Shown piece after piece: positions 8,618-18,548 of a stretch of DNA of 25,260 nt. The number at the start of each line of letters is the position of its first letter. Within the stretch, counting starts at the first letter, position 1. The stretch spans positions 39,255 to 64,514 of the forward strand of contig BFEA01000198.1 of the NCBI GenBank assembly GCA_003427395.1, given 5' to 3'. The notes below the pieces were generated by a model. That model did no database searches, was not told where the DNA came from, and saw nothing but the letters and a program-made list of their open reading frames with translations. The translations under genes were made by a program, and so were the position numbers. This stretch comes from Chara braunii (taxonomy: Eukaryota > Streptophyta > Charophyceae > Charales > Characeae).

Positions 8618-9135
8618 GCGAGAAGAAGAGAAACGTGTGAGAGGCTTGTGTGCTGCCGAAAATGACAGATTCTGAGTAGTGGAGAGAGGTGTGAGAGGCA
8701 GCAGTTGTTAGTAGACGCTATACCGCGCACTTGCGGTGCAAATCCCTGATCGTCTACTTTGCAATGTGCGGTTCAGTGATTTGAACATTTCTCGCAACTC
8801 TGCGTGCGATGTTTCCATCTCCGAAGGTGCAATGTTAGGAAAAGACTATGCAAGTGGTGAGTGTTTCCATCTCCACGTTGCGGTGACAAGAGTAAATGTT
8901 CTGAATGGATGTTATGTATCTTGTCCATGCAAAGAAATGACACGCCGATGACCTTGCAAGTGTTTCGATCTCCGATGTTCATGCCATGGGATGCATGAAT
9001 GTCTTACAGTCCTATACATGCTCATGTCAAGGAGGGGATCGATGTTTGCGATGACAAGAGTGAATGTTAGGAATCTATGTTATTGATTTGTCCATGCAAA
9101 TGACAAGCCAGCATCCGTATTATATCACCGCGTTG
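8618..9135. other. Intergenic repeat-derived stretch after D'
   Basis: No gene seen. It contains two copies of GTGACAAGAGT-x-AATGTT (about 8883 and 9051), the string CTCATGTCAAGGAGGGGATCG (also at about 5297, there with CCCATG) and GACCTTGCAA-x-TGT (also near 5226). This stretch and 4.94-5.33 kb are rearranged copies of the same repeat modules. Confidence 0.55.
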
Positions 9136-9208
9136 ATGGTGTGCGTCCATGTTGTCCATCTAAATGAGAGTTCACTCCGACTTGTGGTGTGTACCCCGAG
9201 CAATCCGC
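9136..9208 (+). repeat. ACTCGCAC repeat, copy 4 of 4
   Basis: ATGGTGTGCG, TTGTCCATCTAAATG, AGAGTTCACTC and TACCCCGAGCAATCC in the same order as the other copies. The sequence before it (AAATGACAAGCCAGC) matches that before copy 1. Confidence 0.75.
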
Positions 9209-9239
9209 TAGTTGTCCATGCAAATGACCAAAAACTGAT

Positions 9240-9475
9240 AACCTGCGTGATCTGGAGTTCAATTCTGTTTCTTGAGTGCGAAACTCTGCTCGAAACAGAT
9301 CCAAATCCAACAGGAAGTCCCACCACAGACGAAGGTTCCCTTAGAGTGCATGGCCATCCGCACAAACAGCCAACGATTGTTTGACACTTGTTGAAGGTAC
9401 TCAGTCACCAAACCGATATCTGCGAATTGATTCGCTGTTCAACTAGTATCATTCGATGCCTTTCCAGGTTAAAGC
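9240..9475 (+). repeat. Composite repeat module running toward (CT)n
   Basis: Contains ACTCTGCTCGAAACAGATCC, CCCTTAGAGTGC, GATTGTTTGACACTTG, AAGGTACTCAGTC, ACCGATATCTGCGAATTG and TTCGCTGTTCAACT. These are the blocks of the 5.69-6.13 kb module in the same order. It leads within 40 bp to the long (CT)n tract. Confidence 0.65.
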
Positions 9476-9479
9476 AAGG

Positions 9480-9701
<222 letters not shown>

Positions 9702-10490
9702 ACCCGGAATCAGATCTCGCATCAAGATTCCCTAAGAGTGCTAATGACAAACCACACAGATAACCAATGACTCTTTCACACTTCTTCAAGTTGCTCGATC
9801 GCCAAACAGATCGGGAACCAGCATCAGGGGCCCCTAACAAGCGAACGACTGTTTGCCACTTCCTTAAGGTGCTCTGTCGAACACCACTAACTCTCGAATC
9901 ATTCGATGTTTAACTACTATCTGTCAACCGGAGAAGGAGGTCCTTCCGGGAAGATAAATGGTGGACACATTTGTTGCAGGGGTACTGACGGGTTGCGGGT
10001 TCAACTTGCCAAATGTCGTGCACCAGGTTGGGTGTTCCACCCGACCACAGTTGACAGGTTCAGTCCATCAACTTGCAAGGTGTCGGGCGCCGGACCCCTG
10101 ACCTTTTATGGAAAACAAGCACCACATACCCAACACGATGCCCTTTTGAATCGTGTACTGTCTATCAGAGTCGTTGGCAACACCTAGCCACGATGCCCTT
10201 TTGAATCGTGTACTGTCTGTCACAGTCGTTGGCAACACCTAGCCAGGACAACATTGTCAAGGTGTCATAGAAAGAGTCTCTGCCCTTTTTTACACTGAGG
10301 TGTTAATTCGCATTTGATAACGACTATTCATGTACGAAGGGCTCAAAATGCCCCACCGCAACATTTGCCATGTCAACATCTCATATACTGACCATTTATC
10401 CTCACTTAAAGTGTCGCAAGATGCCTTATTGGGCCATCTACTGAGTGTTTATTCGCAGTCGAAATAGTTCACTTTTTGACAAAAAGTTCA
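9702..10490 (+). repeat. Repeat-module copies and a 55-bp tandem duplication
   Basis: TTCCCTAAGAGTGC (9728), an ACTTCTTCAAG-TTGCTCGATCG copy (9779) and GTTTGCCACTTCCTTAAGGTG (9850) repeat the module of 5.9-6.1 kb. CACGATGCCCTTTTGAATCG begins at 10134 and again at 10189, a 55-bp near-perfect tandem duplication. From 10245 to 10490 I see no gene. A 93-codon frame at 9906-10187 has no recognisable domain and overlaps the duplication, so I do not call it a gene. Confidence 0.6.
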
Positions 10491-10496
10491 TTTTTT

Positions 10497-12905
10497 ACGA
10501 AATGTGTATTCCCTGTGTTTTGTTCCCCCAGTTGATTGTCATATCAGCGACCTGGGAAAACTTCTTCATCATTCTATAAATTTCTTCTATGTTATCCGCA
10601 GTGGCCTCCACCAAAACTGTGGGGTCATCCACAAATAGAGAACACACCGGGACTGCGTCTTCCGGGATGTTGGTTATTTTGATCCTAGTGATGTCCTTAT
10701 TTGCACGGAGGTTTGCCGACAGTGCCTCTAGGATGATTAGAAAGAGGAAGGGTGTTATGGGATCCCCTTGGCGCACCGACCTTTCCGGCCGTATTGGGGG
10801 GGCCAGGGAGCCATTTAACTATATGCAGGTAGTGGCATTGTGACAGAGGATGTGAATCCATCGTCGGAAAATAGACCCAAAATTCATCTTTTGTAAGCAA
10901 CTGTCAAGAAATACCCAGTCTACATGATCGTAGGCCTTTTTAAAATCTATGAACACCAATGTTGCATTCTGGCGTCACTGGCGTGAGCGTCTGGATAGTT
11001 GGAGGACTTCGTGGACTAATAATATATTTTCCTGAATATTCCTGTTTTGCAGAAAGCCTGTCTGCGCCGAGTGAATGATTTCCTCATCACTGGGATCATC
11101 CGGTTGGCTAACGCTTTCGCCAACATTTTGTATGTCACTGTGAGGAGGGTGATGGGCCTGTACTTCCGGATATTTAGCTTGTCCCCTTTTTTATAGAGAA
11201 GTGTCAGGACCCCCTTCCCTACCATCTCTTCCATCCCTCCTGTGTTCCAGACTTCCTTATAGAAATTCATCAGGTCCTGGCTTAGGGGGTCCCACATTGC
11301 CTCCCAAAATTCTTTGGGAAATCCATCGATTCCGGGAGTCTTTTCTTCATCCATTTGTAAGAGGGCCGTCCAAATCTCTTGTTTGGTCAGGGGACCCTCC
11401 AGGCTCCGCTTTTGAGTGTCTGTAAGGGATTTGCTTAACGGATTCAGATAGTCCTCAATCATTTCTCGGTGTTTTATTTCCGTATTCAGCGGAATGTGTG
11501 AGGAGAACAGATCCTTGAAAAAGTCCCTTGCTATTTTAAGACATCTGACCGTTGAAGTGGCAATGCCTTCTCCATTCCCTTCCGGATCATAGAGGGCTTC
11601 GAGATTAGAACGTTTAGTTCTAATCTATGTGATACTAAAAAATTGGGCGTCCATTGTGCCTTTCATTGTATACTTGGATAATTTTGCCCGTATTCGGGTT
11701 CCTTGCCAATGGTAACGAGCCTGTTTAAAAAGGCTGTCTTTTAAGGTTTGTATACGATTTCGCCCCTCTTGTAATTCAGGGAAATTCTATTCGTACGACT
11801 CTTCCCCTTGTTCAAGTTCCAGAAGTTGGTGCATAGTTTTGATTTCCTGTTGATATCTTTGAGTTGCAACTTGTTTGGCATATTCGTTACTTTTTTTGGC
11901 TAGAAAAAGGAGGCCATTATTGAACCATGTAACATGTGAGCCGAGTTCCGGACGTAGCAAGGATGTGTTCAGCTTGTAGAAGGACCACGCTTGGCGCAGA
12001 TATTGTAAGAAGGAATCAGTCCGTAGCAAGGATGTGTTCAGCTTGTAGAAGCCCGACCCTCGGTCGGGTTTCTTACGGGAGGTCAAGGCAGTCATGCACA
12101 TTTTATGATCAAGACCCGAGAAGGGACTGAGTGGGAGGATCGCTGCTTGTGTCAAACACCCTTCCAATGAGTCAGATAACAATATTAAATCAATGCGAGA
12201 TTTTGATAGTCTGGCTTGTTCGTTATTTCTTATGCATGAAAATGTACGGTCTGTGGAATATAGTCGTCGAAAGGAATAAAAAAGGGAGAGGGCATTGGAC
12301 AGGTTTTGCAGTATTTGTTCATCCTCTTCCGCAGTTCTTATGGTGGAGGGGGGGATTCTCCAGCGATCCAGCCACCGATCCGGTGCAGCATTGAAATCTC
12401 CCGCCAGAATCACTGGAATACCGAGGTGCACCTTGGTTGCTAGCTTTTCCAAAAAGGCTCGCCGCTCATGCACTGTGTTAGGGGCAAATACGCAAAGGAT
12501 GTTTACTATTTCCAATTCTAGCATTCCAAGTACTGATATCCATCTCCCCTCCTCCTCGTCCTTCTCACAGTACACTACTTCAAGTCGCGACTCTGGAGGA
12601 ATCCTTATCGCCACTCCGGCACGTCCTGGCCCTGGCGAAAAGGCCTGGTATGACTGAAAGGGCCAGACCATCTTAAGGGCCCTGTGGTGGTTGGGAGTGT
12701 TCATCAGGTGTGTCTCTTGCACACAGACTGCATCAGGCCATTTCCTCCCCCCTACTCCCCTCAATAAATCCCACAGTGCTTGTGTTTTGTCCTGGCTAAT
12801 GGTCGCTAGTCCGTTTACATTGATTGATCTGAGATCCAGATCTACCGTTTGTAGCGCCTGCTTCCAGGCTCTATTTCTGCCATACACGGCCTCAACCCAG
12901 TCCAT
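10497..12905 (-). pseudogene. LINE ORF2 N-terminal part: APE endonuclease and reverse transcriptase
   Basis: The first 372 codons (12905 to 11787) form an APE-type endonuclease that would nick the target DNA. Visible are INVNG near the start, the metal-binding Glu in VQETH, GDFNAAPD, SRIDLILLSD, and SGLDHK near the end. The reverse transcriptase follows: KTPGIDGFP, YRPITLL, motif A FIDFKKAYDHVDW (about 10919-10961), motif B QGDPITPFLF (about 10745-10775) and motif C FVDD (about 10630). It is dead. In-frame TAG at 11789 and about 11622, a one-base frameshift near 11085, TGA near 10980 and TAG near 10822 break it. A 69-bp in-frame tandem duplication (FYKLNTSLLR twice, at 11954 and 12023 on the plus strand) sits just after the endonuclease. 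The frame ends at TAA 10495-10497, where LINE-like sequence stops. Confidence 0.85.
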
Positions 12906-12986
12906 CTGAGTGCAGCATTATAGGTATATGTGTGTATATGTGTGTATTTATTTATGCATTTCTCTCTCTCTTTTTTTTTTTTTTTT
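12906..12986 (-). other. LINE ORF1-ORF2 spacer with poly-A/GA tract
   Basis: An 80-bp spacer on the minus strand: a 19-nt A run, then GAGAGAGAG and an AT-rich TACACACATATACAC stretch before the ORF2 ATG. The A run directly follows the ORF1 stop and looks like an internal tract of the LINE, not an element end. Confidence 0.6.
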
Positions 12987-14696
12987 TTATAGCCGCTGCC
13001 ATGATTGCTGGTCCCAGTTTACCCTGCCATTGAGGATGTTTTTCCGTAATGTTTTACATAAGCAGGTGAGCAGATCCTCCCCAGACCAGGTATAGTTGGG
13101 TTTGACTTTAAGGCTCTGCATTTCTAGTAGGGGGTTATGATTGAGCCAGGTGAGTCCTGATTCCTTATGTTTCTCAAAGGGGACATACACATCCCAATCT
13201 GCCACTTTGTTAGGACCCCCTGACGTTACGAGGGCGGCCGTAGCCCCAGGTTCATAATGTCCTGCGATATAGTATCGGACAACCTGAAGATTGAACCCTC
13301 CTGGGTCTTCTTGCTTCCACCCATGAAGCATTACCCCCCCGAAATTGGGGGAATAGTCGTTATGTTCTGCGGGCGAGAGTCCCACTTCCCACTGCTCCCC
13401 CTTTTTGCGCAGCGGTAACACCAGCACCTTTTCCCCGGGAGACAGCGTAAATTCCTGTCTTCCTTTTTCCACCAGGTGGCGGAGTTTGGTTCTACGAGAG
13501 GGTTCTAGATCTTCATTTGTCTGTTCCCCCTGGTGCGGCGTTTTCACCTCTGTGCATGGTGAGCTTGCAGTCTGTTGGGTATCTCCCTCCTCGCTCTCTT
13601 GCCCATCTGTGCATGGTGGGCTTGTAGTCTGGTGGGTATCTCCCTCCTCGCTCTCTTGCCCTTCTTGTTGGGGGGGGGTTGAAACTGACCCCTGATGATG
13701 TGCCATACCCGGTGAAGCATTGTTTGCCAATTCATGTCTGGGGGGAGTCCGTGCTCCAGGGCTTGCTTTAGGGTGTCGCTGCTGTCCAGCAGGGGGAAGA
13801 GGTGTACATAAGCGTCGTCCCAGTAGGAGTCGGCTTGATGCGGATATAACCTTCTGAGATGCTCTAGGAGCCAATCTGCCAGCCCCCTCAGTTTCGTATC
13901 AGCGTCACCCTGTGCCAAGGGGAAGTCCTGTGATTCCATTCCAGCCTCAACCATTTCTACTTCAGGGATCGAAGGGGGCTCGTCCACATCCATTGGTTGT
14001 GTTCCGAAGGCGGGGCCGAGCGGGTCTGTGTCTTGGCTGCAGGCCAGGGCCGGCCAAAACTGAGGAGGAGGCCTTTTTGTTCCGTGTGGTTCGTTCGTTC
14101 CACTGTGTGGCCCCTGTTTTCTGCTGTGTGGCCCCTGCGCTCCTTCTAGCCCCTTCCCGCCTCTGTGAAGTTCCACTAGGCCTTGGTCTCCCCTTCCTTG
14201 TGTAGTCACTGGTTTGTCCCCATTCTCTTTTGTCACCCCATCCTGTCCTTCCGTTCCCGCCCCAGCTCCATAAGCACTCTGTTTTGTCTCCGTCCTTAGA
14301 TCCCTCAGTACCTCGAAGCGGCTGCCCGGTTGGTTTCTTACTGCGTTTTGTTTCTGTTGACTGGTTTTCACACAGTTGTTCTTGGCCGGGTCAGCTTTCT
14401 TGGCAGGAGACGGTTTTCCGGTCTTCTGTGGGACTTGTTTTCACGCAGTTGTTCTTGGCCGGGTCAGCTTTCTTGGCAGGAGACGGTTTTCCGGTTTTCA
14501 CCTCTGTGACGTCCGCTTTTTTAAAAAATTCCTGCGGTCGCGGTTCGAGGGTCTGTCCCTCTGTCGATTTCTGCTGGCGGCCTGGCTCTTTTGGGGGGGG
14601 GGAGGGAAGTGCCTGTTGGGGCTTGTCCAAATGTTTTTCCACCGATTTGGGAGGAACCCAGTCCTCGGGGGGGTTGGTTTCCCAGTTGACCGCCAT
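12987..14696 (-). pseudogene. LINE ORF1 (gag-like), broken by a 73-bp duplication and a C-tract frameshift
   Basis: The start is ATG at 14696-14694 (MAVNWETNPPEDW), about 50 nt from the inversion junction, after a G-rich leader. The frame is lost in a 73-bp tandem duplication (CAGTTGTTCTTGGCC at 14373 and 14446, plus strand). It resumes as KTSQQKQNAVRNQPG at 14371 and runs to a C9 tract (13670-13678), where a second shift moves it to the frame that ends at 12987. A 57-bp in-frame tandem repeat after that encodes two copies of GQESEEGDT with a TSPPCT or SSPCT tail. The N-terminal half is Pro/Gly/Gln-rich and disordered; the C-terminal half is more globular (PNFGGVMLHGWKQEDPGG, YYIAGHYEPG). ORF1 proteins of LINEs bind the element RNA. 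I see no canonical CCHC knuckle. Confidence 0.75.
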
Positions 14697-14746
14697 CTCT
14701 TTCCCCTCCCATTCCCACCCCCTTTTCCCTCCTTGTTTTGTTTCAT

Positions 14747-15949
14747 CAATGTAGAATTGCGAATAAAGCATATTTGGGATGAAGAGAGGGAGGAATGGAT
14801 CTCTGCTGAGGCACTGAGACAGAAACCACCCCGGCTCCGCAACATTGATAAGAACTTGGCTACTCTGATGGTGGCAATCCCAAGTGGTTGGGTCCAACTT
14901 CTGAGGAAAGACACAGAGATGGCAGCAAATACTTGGGTGTACTCAAAGGAGGACCAAGGATTCCGAAGGGTCTGGAGAATTTTGGGCCCGGACCTGGTTG
15001 AAGGAATGAGAGTTGAGGAGTGGAGGATTTCAGGATTCATCTCGAGTGGGGACACCTCCCAGAAAGAGATGGTCCGTGGCTCGGAAAGGACGATCCAGAC
15101 TACTAAGGGTCTTCAAGAGGTGAGAGTGTGGACCAGAAATAAAGGAAAGCAAGTTAAATTCCTAGGCGCTTCTGAACAGTTTCGGGTGGAACCAGAAAGT
15201 AGGAGCTGGAAGGTGGCAGGACAGGAACCAATACCTCTTACACAGTATAAAGCTAAGATCAGTACCACAATGCTACAAGCGAATGTAAAGAAAACTCCTT
15301 CCTTTTTGGCTACCAAATTGGTTGCCCCTGAAGCCTGATTGGACAGCCTTCTGGCAGGCTCTGATCAGTCTTCCTTCGCAGAAGGATGCTAGTCTTCTCT
15401 GGCTTCAATCCCTGCTGGTGGTTGCATCAGCCCTGTGGTTATCGCTTAGGGGTATGGAGATCTCAATCACCTGCAGAAGGTGTGACTGGGGCTGGGAGTC
15501 AAACGCACACGTATGGTTATGTTGTCCACTGGCTGACGAACTCTGGATATGGTGGCTCCAACATTGGAATCGCATTACTGGCCCAGCATGGCCTTGGACA
15601 GATGACTGGTCACTGTATGGGATCCCACCAGTTCAGAATGGTTCATATACTGATGGGTGGGGTTACGTAGCTCTGGTTTGCAAAAGGAGTTCTCCTACAG
15701 GAAATATGGAGGGCAAGGAACTCTGTAATTTTTAGGAGTACTAAAATTCCCGTACAAGAAGTTCAATGGCAAAGCCAAGTAAAAAGGAATATACGAAGCA
15801 TGATTTTGGCCGACTGGCAAAAAGGATTCAAGAGCAAAAAGAAAGGATTTAGTACCTGGTTTCTGAAGACGTGGGCTAAAGACAAACAGCTGGCAACTGT
15901 GACATTGGACAGAACACTGGTGCTATCCCGCTGGCTAAAGCCTCCTTGA
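14747..15949 (+). pseudogene. LINE ORF2 C-terminal part with zf-RVT-like motif
   Basis: Sense-strand continuation of the LINE. The first frame runs from about 14747 (LRIKHIWDEEREEW) to TGA at 15336. It continues in another frame from about 15322 (LKPDWTAFWQALISLPSQ) through a zinc-finger-like motif CRRC-x10-H-x3-CC (CRRC begins at 15472; AHVWLCCPLADELW), then shifts again near 15670. The third frame has EIWRARNSVIF, the usual W-x2-RN-x3-F end motif, and finishes RWLKPP with TGA at 15947-15949. Two frameshifts make it inactive. It lacks the endonuclease and RT domains, which lie inverted just to the left. Confidence 0.8.
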
Positions 15950-16375
15950 GTACGGAGTTCATTTAGAGGCCGATTTAGGCCTCTCTGAGAACTGGTGTAG
16001 TAAGGAAAATGCTTTTGTTATGAGCTCCCGTATGCCTTTTAGGTGAGACTCAGTTGGTTTGGCAAGGCCCACTGCAGTTAGACAAGTACGAATAGGAAGA
16101 TTTTGAGATTGGGCTAGTTGGGAGCAGGATTGAATGGTCAAATTGGTGCTTAAAGAATAGCACAGGCCGTAGGATTGGAATAGACATATCTTTCTCCTCG
16201 GACACCCTTTATTCTGAGCTTCAAGTTTGGTTTTTGAGAAGTCGTATCTCTGTTGAGAGTTGAGTGGTCTTGGGATGCTGAACCTGGTTTCCAGCATGGT
16301 GACTTCATGACTCCGGGTTGAATTGTGAGGACCTCGGCCTTGACCACTGTTTTTTGGAATATAAAGATACAACTA

Positions 16376-16418
<43 letters not shown>
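15950..16418 (+). other. LINE 3' UTR and A40 tail
   Basis: About 430 bp without coding capacity followed by an uninterrupted A tract at 16379-16418. The GGGTTGAATTGTGAGG block at about 16315 resembles that in the minus-strand fragment at 0.5 kb. AATATAAAGA lies 20 bp before the tail. Confidence 0.75.
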
Positions 16419-16423
<5 letters not shown>

Positions 16424-17536
16424 AGAAACTCCGAAACAAGAATCATTCCACAGCTGTCATCCATTCTTCCTTCCGGACATCCTTTGAGGGGGCTCGCCAC
16501 ACCACTGTCACCACAGTAGACATGCTAAAAAAATTGAGGGCTGTCAGATGAAATTCGACATCCACCCGTTCAACAGCTTGTTGTGTTGTGAATGGTCAAC
16601 CATCAGTATCACAAACCAACACGGGAGTCCATACATGCACACAACGCCAAACAGAATATGTGGGAGAAACACCATAGATGTTTGCACTATGGTCTCATAT
16701 CTTTTGTTTTTTTAATTTTTGATGAAATTCGCACCGCAATTGCCAACGAAAACGGCGAATATTTGGGCCCCCGTTAACCGTCTCTCGCTATGTTGCAGCG
16801 GACTCAAACTCGGCACACTCATCAACCTTCTTCTGGCGATTTCCTGACACTTGTTTGTGGTTCGACCTATGCCAGAAAATCGGTCACCCTCAGGGGAGGA
16901 GCAACCTTGACGGAGATAGTAAGATCGTTTTTCATCGAGATTCATTTATATATACTATCTTTATTACTGGTATAGGGTAACGGGCCTATTGTTCCAAAAA
17001 AACGTGTTCCCGCAAAACGTCTAGAAGTCTCTTTTGGAAGTTCTCAGTTCCTTGGGAGAGGTTTGGAGGGTAGGAATGGATGGAGGTTGGAAGTTGGGGT
17101 TCAGTCCGTGGTGGGATGGTCAAAATGGTCAAAGTAGTGTTACCGTGAAGCTCTCGAACGAGAGACAAAAGACAAAACAAGGGAAGCCTGGCTGTTAGAT
17201 CTGGGTCCCAACATAACCGTCAGGTCAGGCTCTTAAGAATCCGGGGCCCTAGGTGGGGTGTTCGAATTAAGAAGCGCTAAAATGAAGGATAAAGCCAGAT
17301 CCATCGTGAAGTCACTGCCAAAGAAAAAAAGGGGGGCTGTCTCGTTGTAGGGCCAGCAAGTGGCAAATGTGGCAAATGTGGCAAATGTGGCAGAATGAGA
17401 GGTTGGGACGCTGCGGCTCTCATCACGGTCGCTGAGCTTCATGGAGCATTGCTAGGGGAGGATGCTTGTAACACGCGGACCATTTTTTTATTTTTATTTT
17501 TGAAACAACGGCCGCATGTTTTGAGTTTGCAAAGGT
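16419..17536. other. Featureless stretch with a 9-bp tandem repeat
   Basis: No gene, RNA or mobile element recognised. At 17360-17392 the unit GTGGCAAAT is repeated three and two-thirds times. CCCCGTTAACCG near 16770 also occurs near 22029, within the 5' region of the gag-bearing element, but this is too short to interpret. Confidence 0.5.
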
Positions 17537-17971
17537 GGAAAAAACAGGCATCGGCAACTTTGTCATGGCCTGAGTTCGAAAAGGCGGTTGTAACTCAGGC
17601 CGGCAGTGGTGTTAGGGTGGCAGTTTGGTTAAGGCGGTTGTGTTTTTTTTTTTTTTTTTTTTTTTTTTTGCACGGTCACTGCCACGATGTCTAAGCCAGG
17701 CCTGCTGCTCGGCCACGGCCATGATGTCTAGGCCACACCCGCGGCTGGCCATGGCCATGATGGGAAAAAAAAAAAAAAAAAAAAAAAAAAAACCCCCCCC
17801 CCCCCCCCCCCCCCCCCCCCAAAAAACAACACCCCCCCAAAAAAAAAAAAAAAAAAAAAAAAAACAGAACCGCCTTAACGAAACTGCCACCCTGACACCA
17901 CTGCCGGCCTGAGTTACAACCGCCTTTTCGAACTCAGGCCATGACAAAGTTGCGGATGTCTGTTTTTTCTG
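17537..17971. mobile_element. Large foldback element with homopolymer blocks
   Basis: Left arm 17537-17642 and right arm 17865-17971 are reverse complements with few mismatches over about 105 bp. Shared landmarks are GGCCTGAGTTCGAAAAGG, CGGTTGTAACTCAGGCCGG and TTAAGGCGGTT. The complementarity continues into T27 (17643-17669) on the left and A26 (17839-17864) on the right. The loop holds about 95 bp of GC-rich sequence with three GCCA-x-GATG copies, then A28 (17765-17792), C28 (17793-17820) and a shorter A/C mix. Arm-derived open frames on both strands are mirror images and not genes. I infer a non-autonomous foldback; the homopolymers may be partly assembly artefacts. Confidence 0.7.
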
Positions 17972-18420
17972 CCCATTACCAACTCCCATGGGGGCCATGT
18001 GACATAAACGTACTTCCCTTTTTCTTTTTTCTTTTTTTTTTGTTGTATTCTGAGCATCATGTACCGCTGCCATAACGCTCGAAGGGATTATGATTCTCTA
18101 TCTCTGTGGAACTCGTGTGGATTTCGTGAGGGACTGTAAGGGAATGCTGTGAGTCTCATTCTTTTGTACACGGATCCGCTCTACCTCACTGTCAACATGG
18201 AGCACGAGCAGGATCTGGCCACATGGTCATTTCTACTGTTCTTCAGCTCAGTCCAAGTTGCAGGCAGGGTCGCAGGGGATGTAAACACTTTCGAAAGGAC
18301 CTGAAGGTGTTTGTCGAGAGGATTTCTCCGAGAAATTTTCCCCTCTCCATTTTTGAAAGGCTGTGTGGCGACAATAAGAGAGTATCGAAAATTGTATGTT
18401 AGCCAGTTGTGTGGCGAGCC
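17972..18420. other. No recognisable feature
   Basis: Unique-looking sequence between the foldback and the U6-like segment, with one short T-rich tract near 18020-18042. I see no coding signal and no U6-type upstream promoter element (USE/TATA pair) before 18424. Confidence 0.4.
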
Positions 18421-18423
18421 CCA

Positions 18424-18528
18424 AGATTGGAACGAATCCCAAAGATACAGAGAAGATTCGCATTAGCATTAGCATGGCCCCTGCGCAAGGATGGCATTGA
18501 ATTACATAAATGGATAATGGTCCAAATT
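18424..18528 (+). ncRNA. U6 snRNA-like sequence, probably a pseudogene
   Basis: Matches U6 spliceosomal RNA in order: AGATTGGAACGA (18424-18435), GATACAGAGAAGATT (18444-18458), TTAGCATGGCCCCTGCGCAA with GGATG (18469-18493), then ATAAAT and AATGGTCCAAATT (about 18516-18528). The ACAGAGA box that pairs with the 5' splice site and the AGC of the catalytic triad are present. Oddities are an 8-10 nt insertion between GGAACGA and TACAGAGA, about 10 extra nt between AAGATT and TTAGCATGG (partly an ATTAGC duplication), and changes after GGATG. The 5' stem-loop of U6 is not recognisable. It is followed by A8-GG-A8 instead of a T run. I infer a degenerate or retroposed U6 copy. Confidence 0.75.
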
Positions 18529-18548
18529 AGAAAAAAAAGGAAAAAAAA

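Larger units (their letters stand above)
10497..16418 (+). mobile_element. Near full-length LINE with 5' inversion (twin-priming structure), inactive
   Basis: One LINE is laid out in two opposed parts. The left part (10497 to about 14745) is on the minus strand: a G-rich 5' leader, ORF1, spacer, endonuclease and reverse transcriptase up to just past the catalytic FVDD. The right part (about 14747 to 16418) is on the plus strand: the post-RT region, a zf-RVT-like motif, ORF2 end, 3' UTR and an A40 tail at 16379-16418. The left part ends roughly where the right part would take over, with some post-RT sequence missing. That order, inverted 5' portion followed by sense 3' portion, is what twin priming during target-primed reverse transcription produces. 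I did not find a convincing target site duplication. The alternative is two independent truncated LINEs head to head. Confidence 0.75.

Noticed and set aside
9906-10187. 93-codon frame before the LINE
   Set aside because: No recognisable domain, overlaps a 55-bp tandem duplication and repeat-module DNA, and has no paralog in the window.
11936-12909. Plus-strand frames of 60-120 codons over the endonuclease
   Set aside because: Antisense shadows of the LINE ORF2 endonuclease domain.
14376-14750. Plus-strand start of the 320-codon frame
   Set aside because: The part before about 14747 is antisense to ORF1; only the part after the inversion junction is real LINE ORF2.
10440-16440. Clear target site duplication for the inverted LINE
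   Set aside because: I compared the sequence left of 10497 with that right of 16419 and found no convincing direct repeat, so none is reported.
17612-18073. 153-codon minus-strand frame and plus-strand mirror frames in the foldback
   Set aside because: The same peptide (WPEFEKAVVTQAGSG) appears from both arms because they are inverted copies; the rest is poly-Phe, Gly and Lys from homopolymers.
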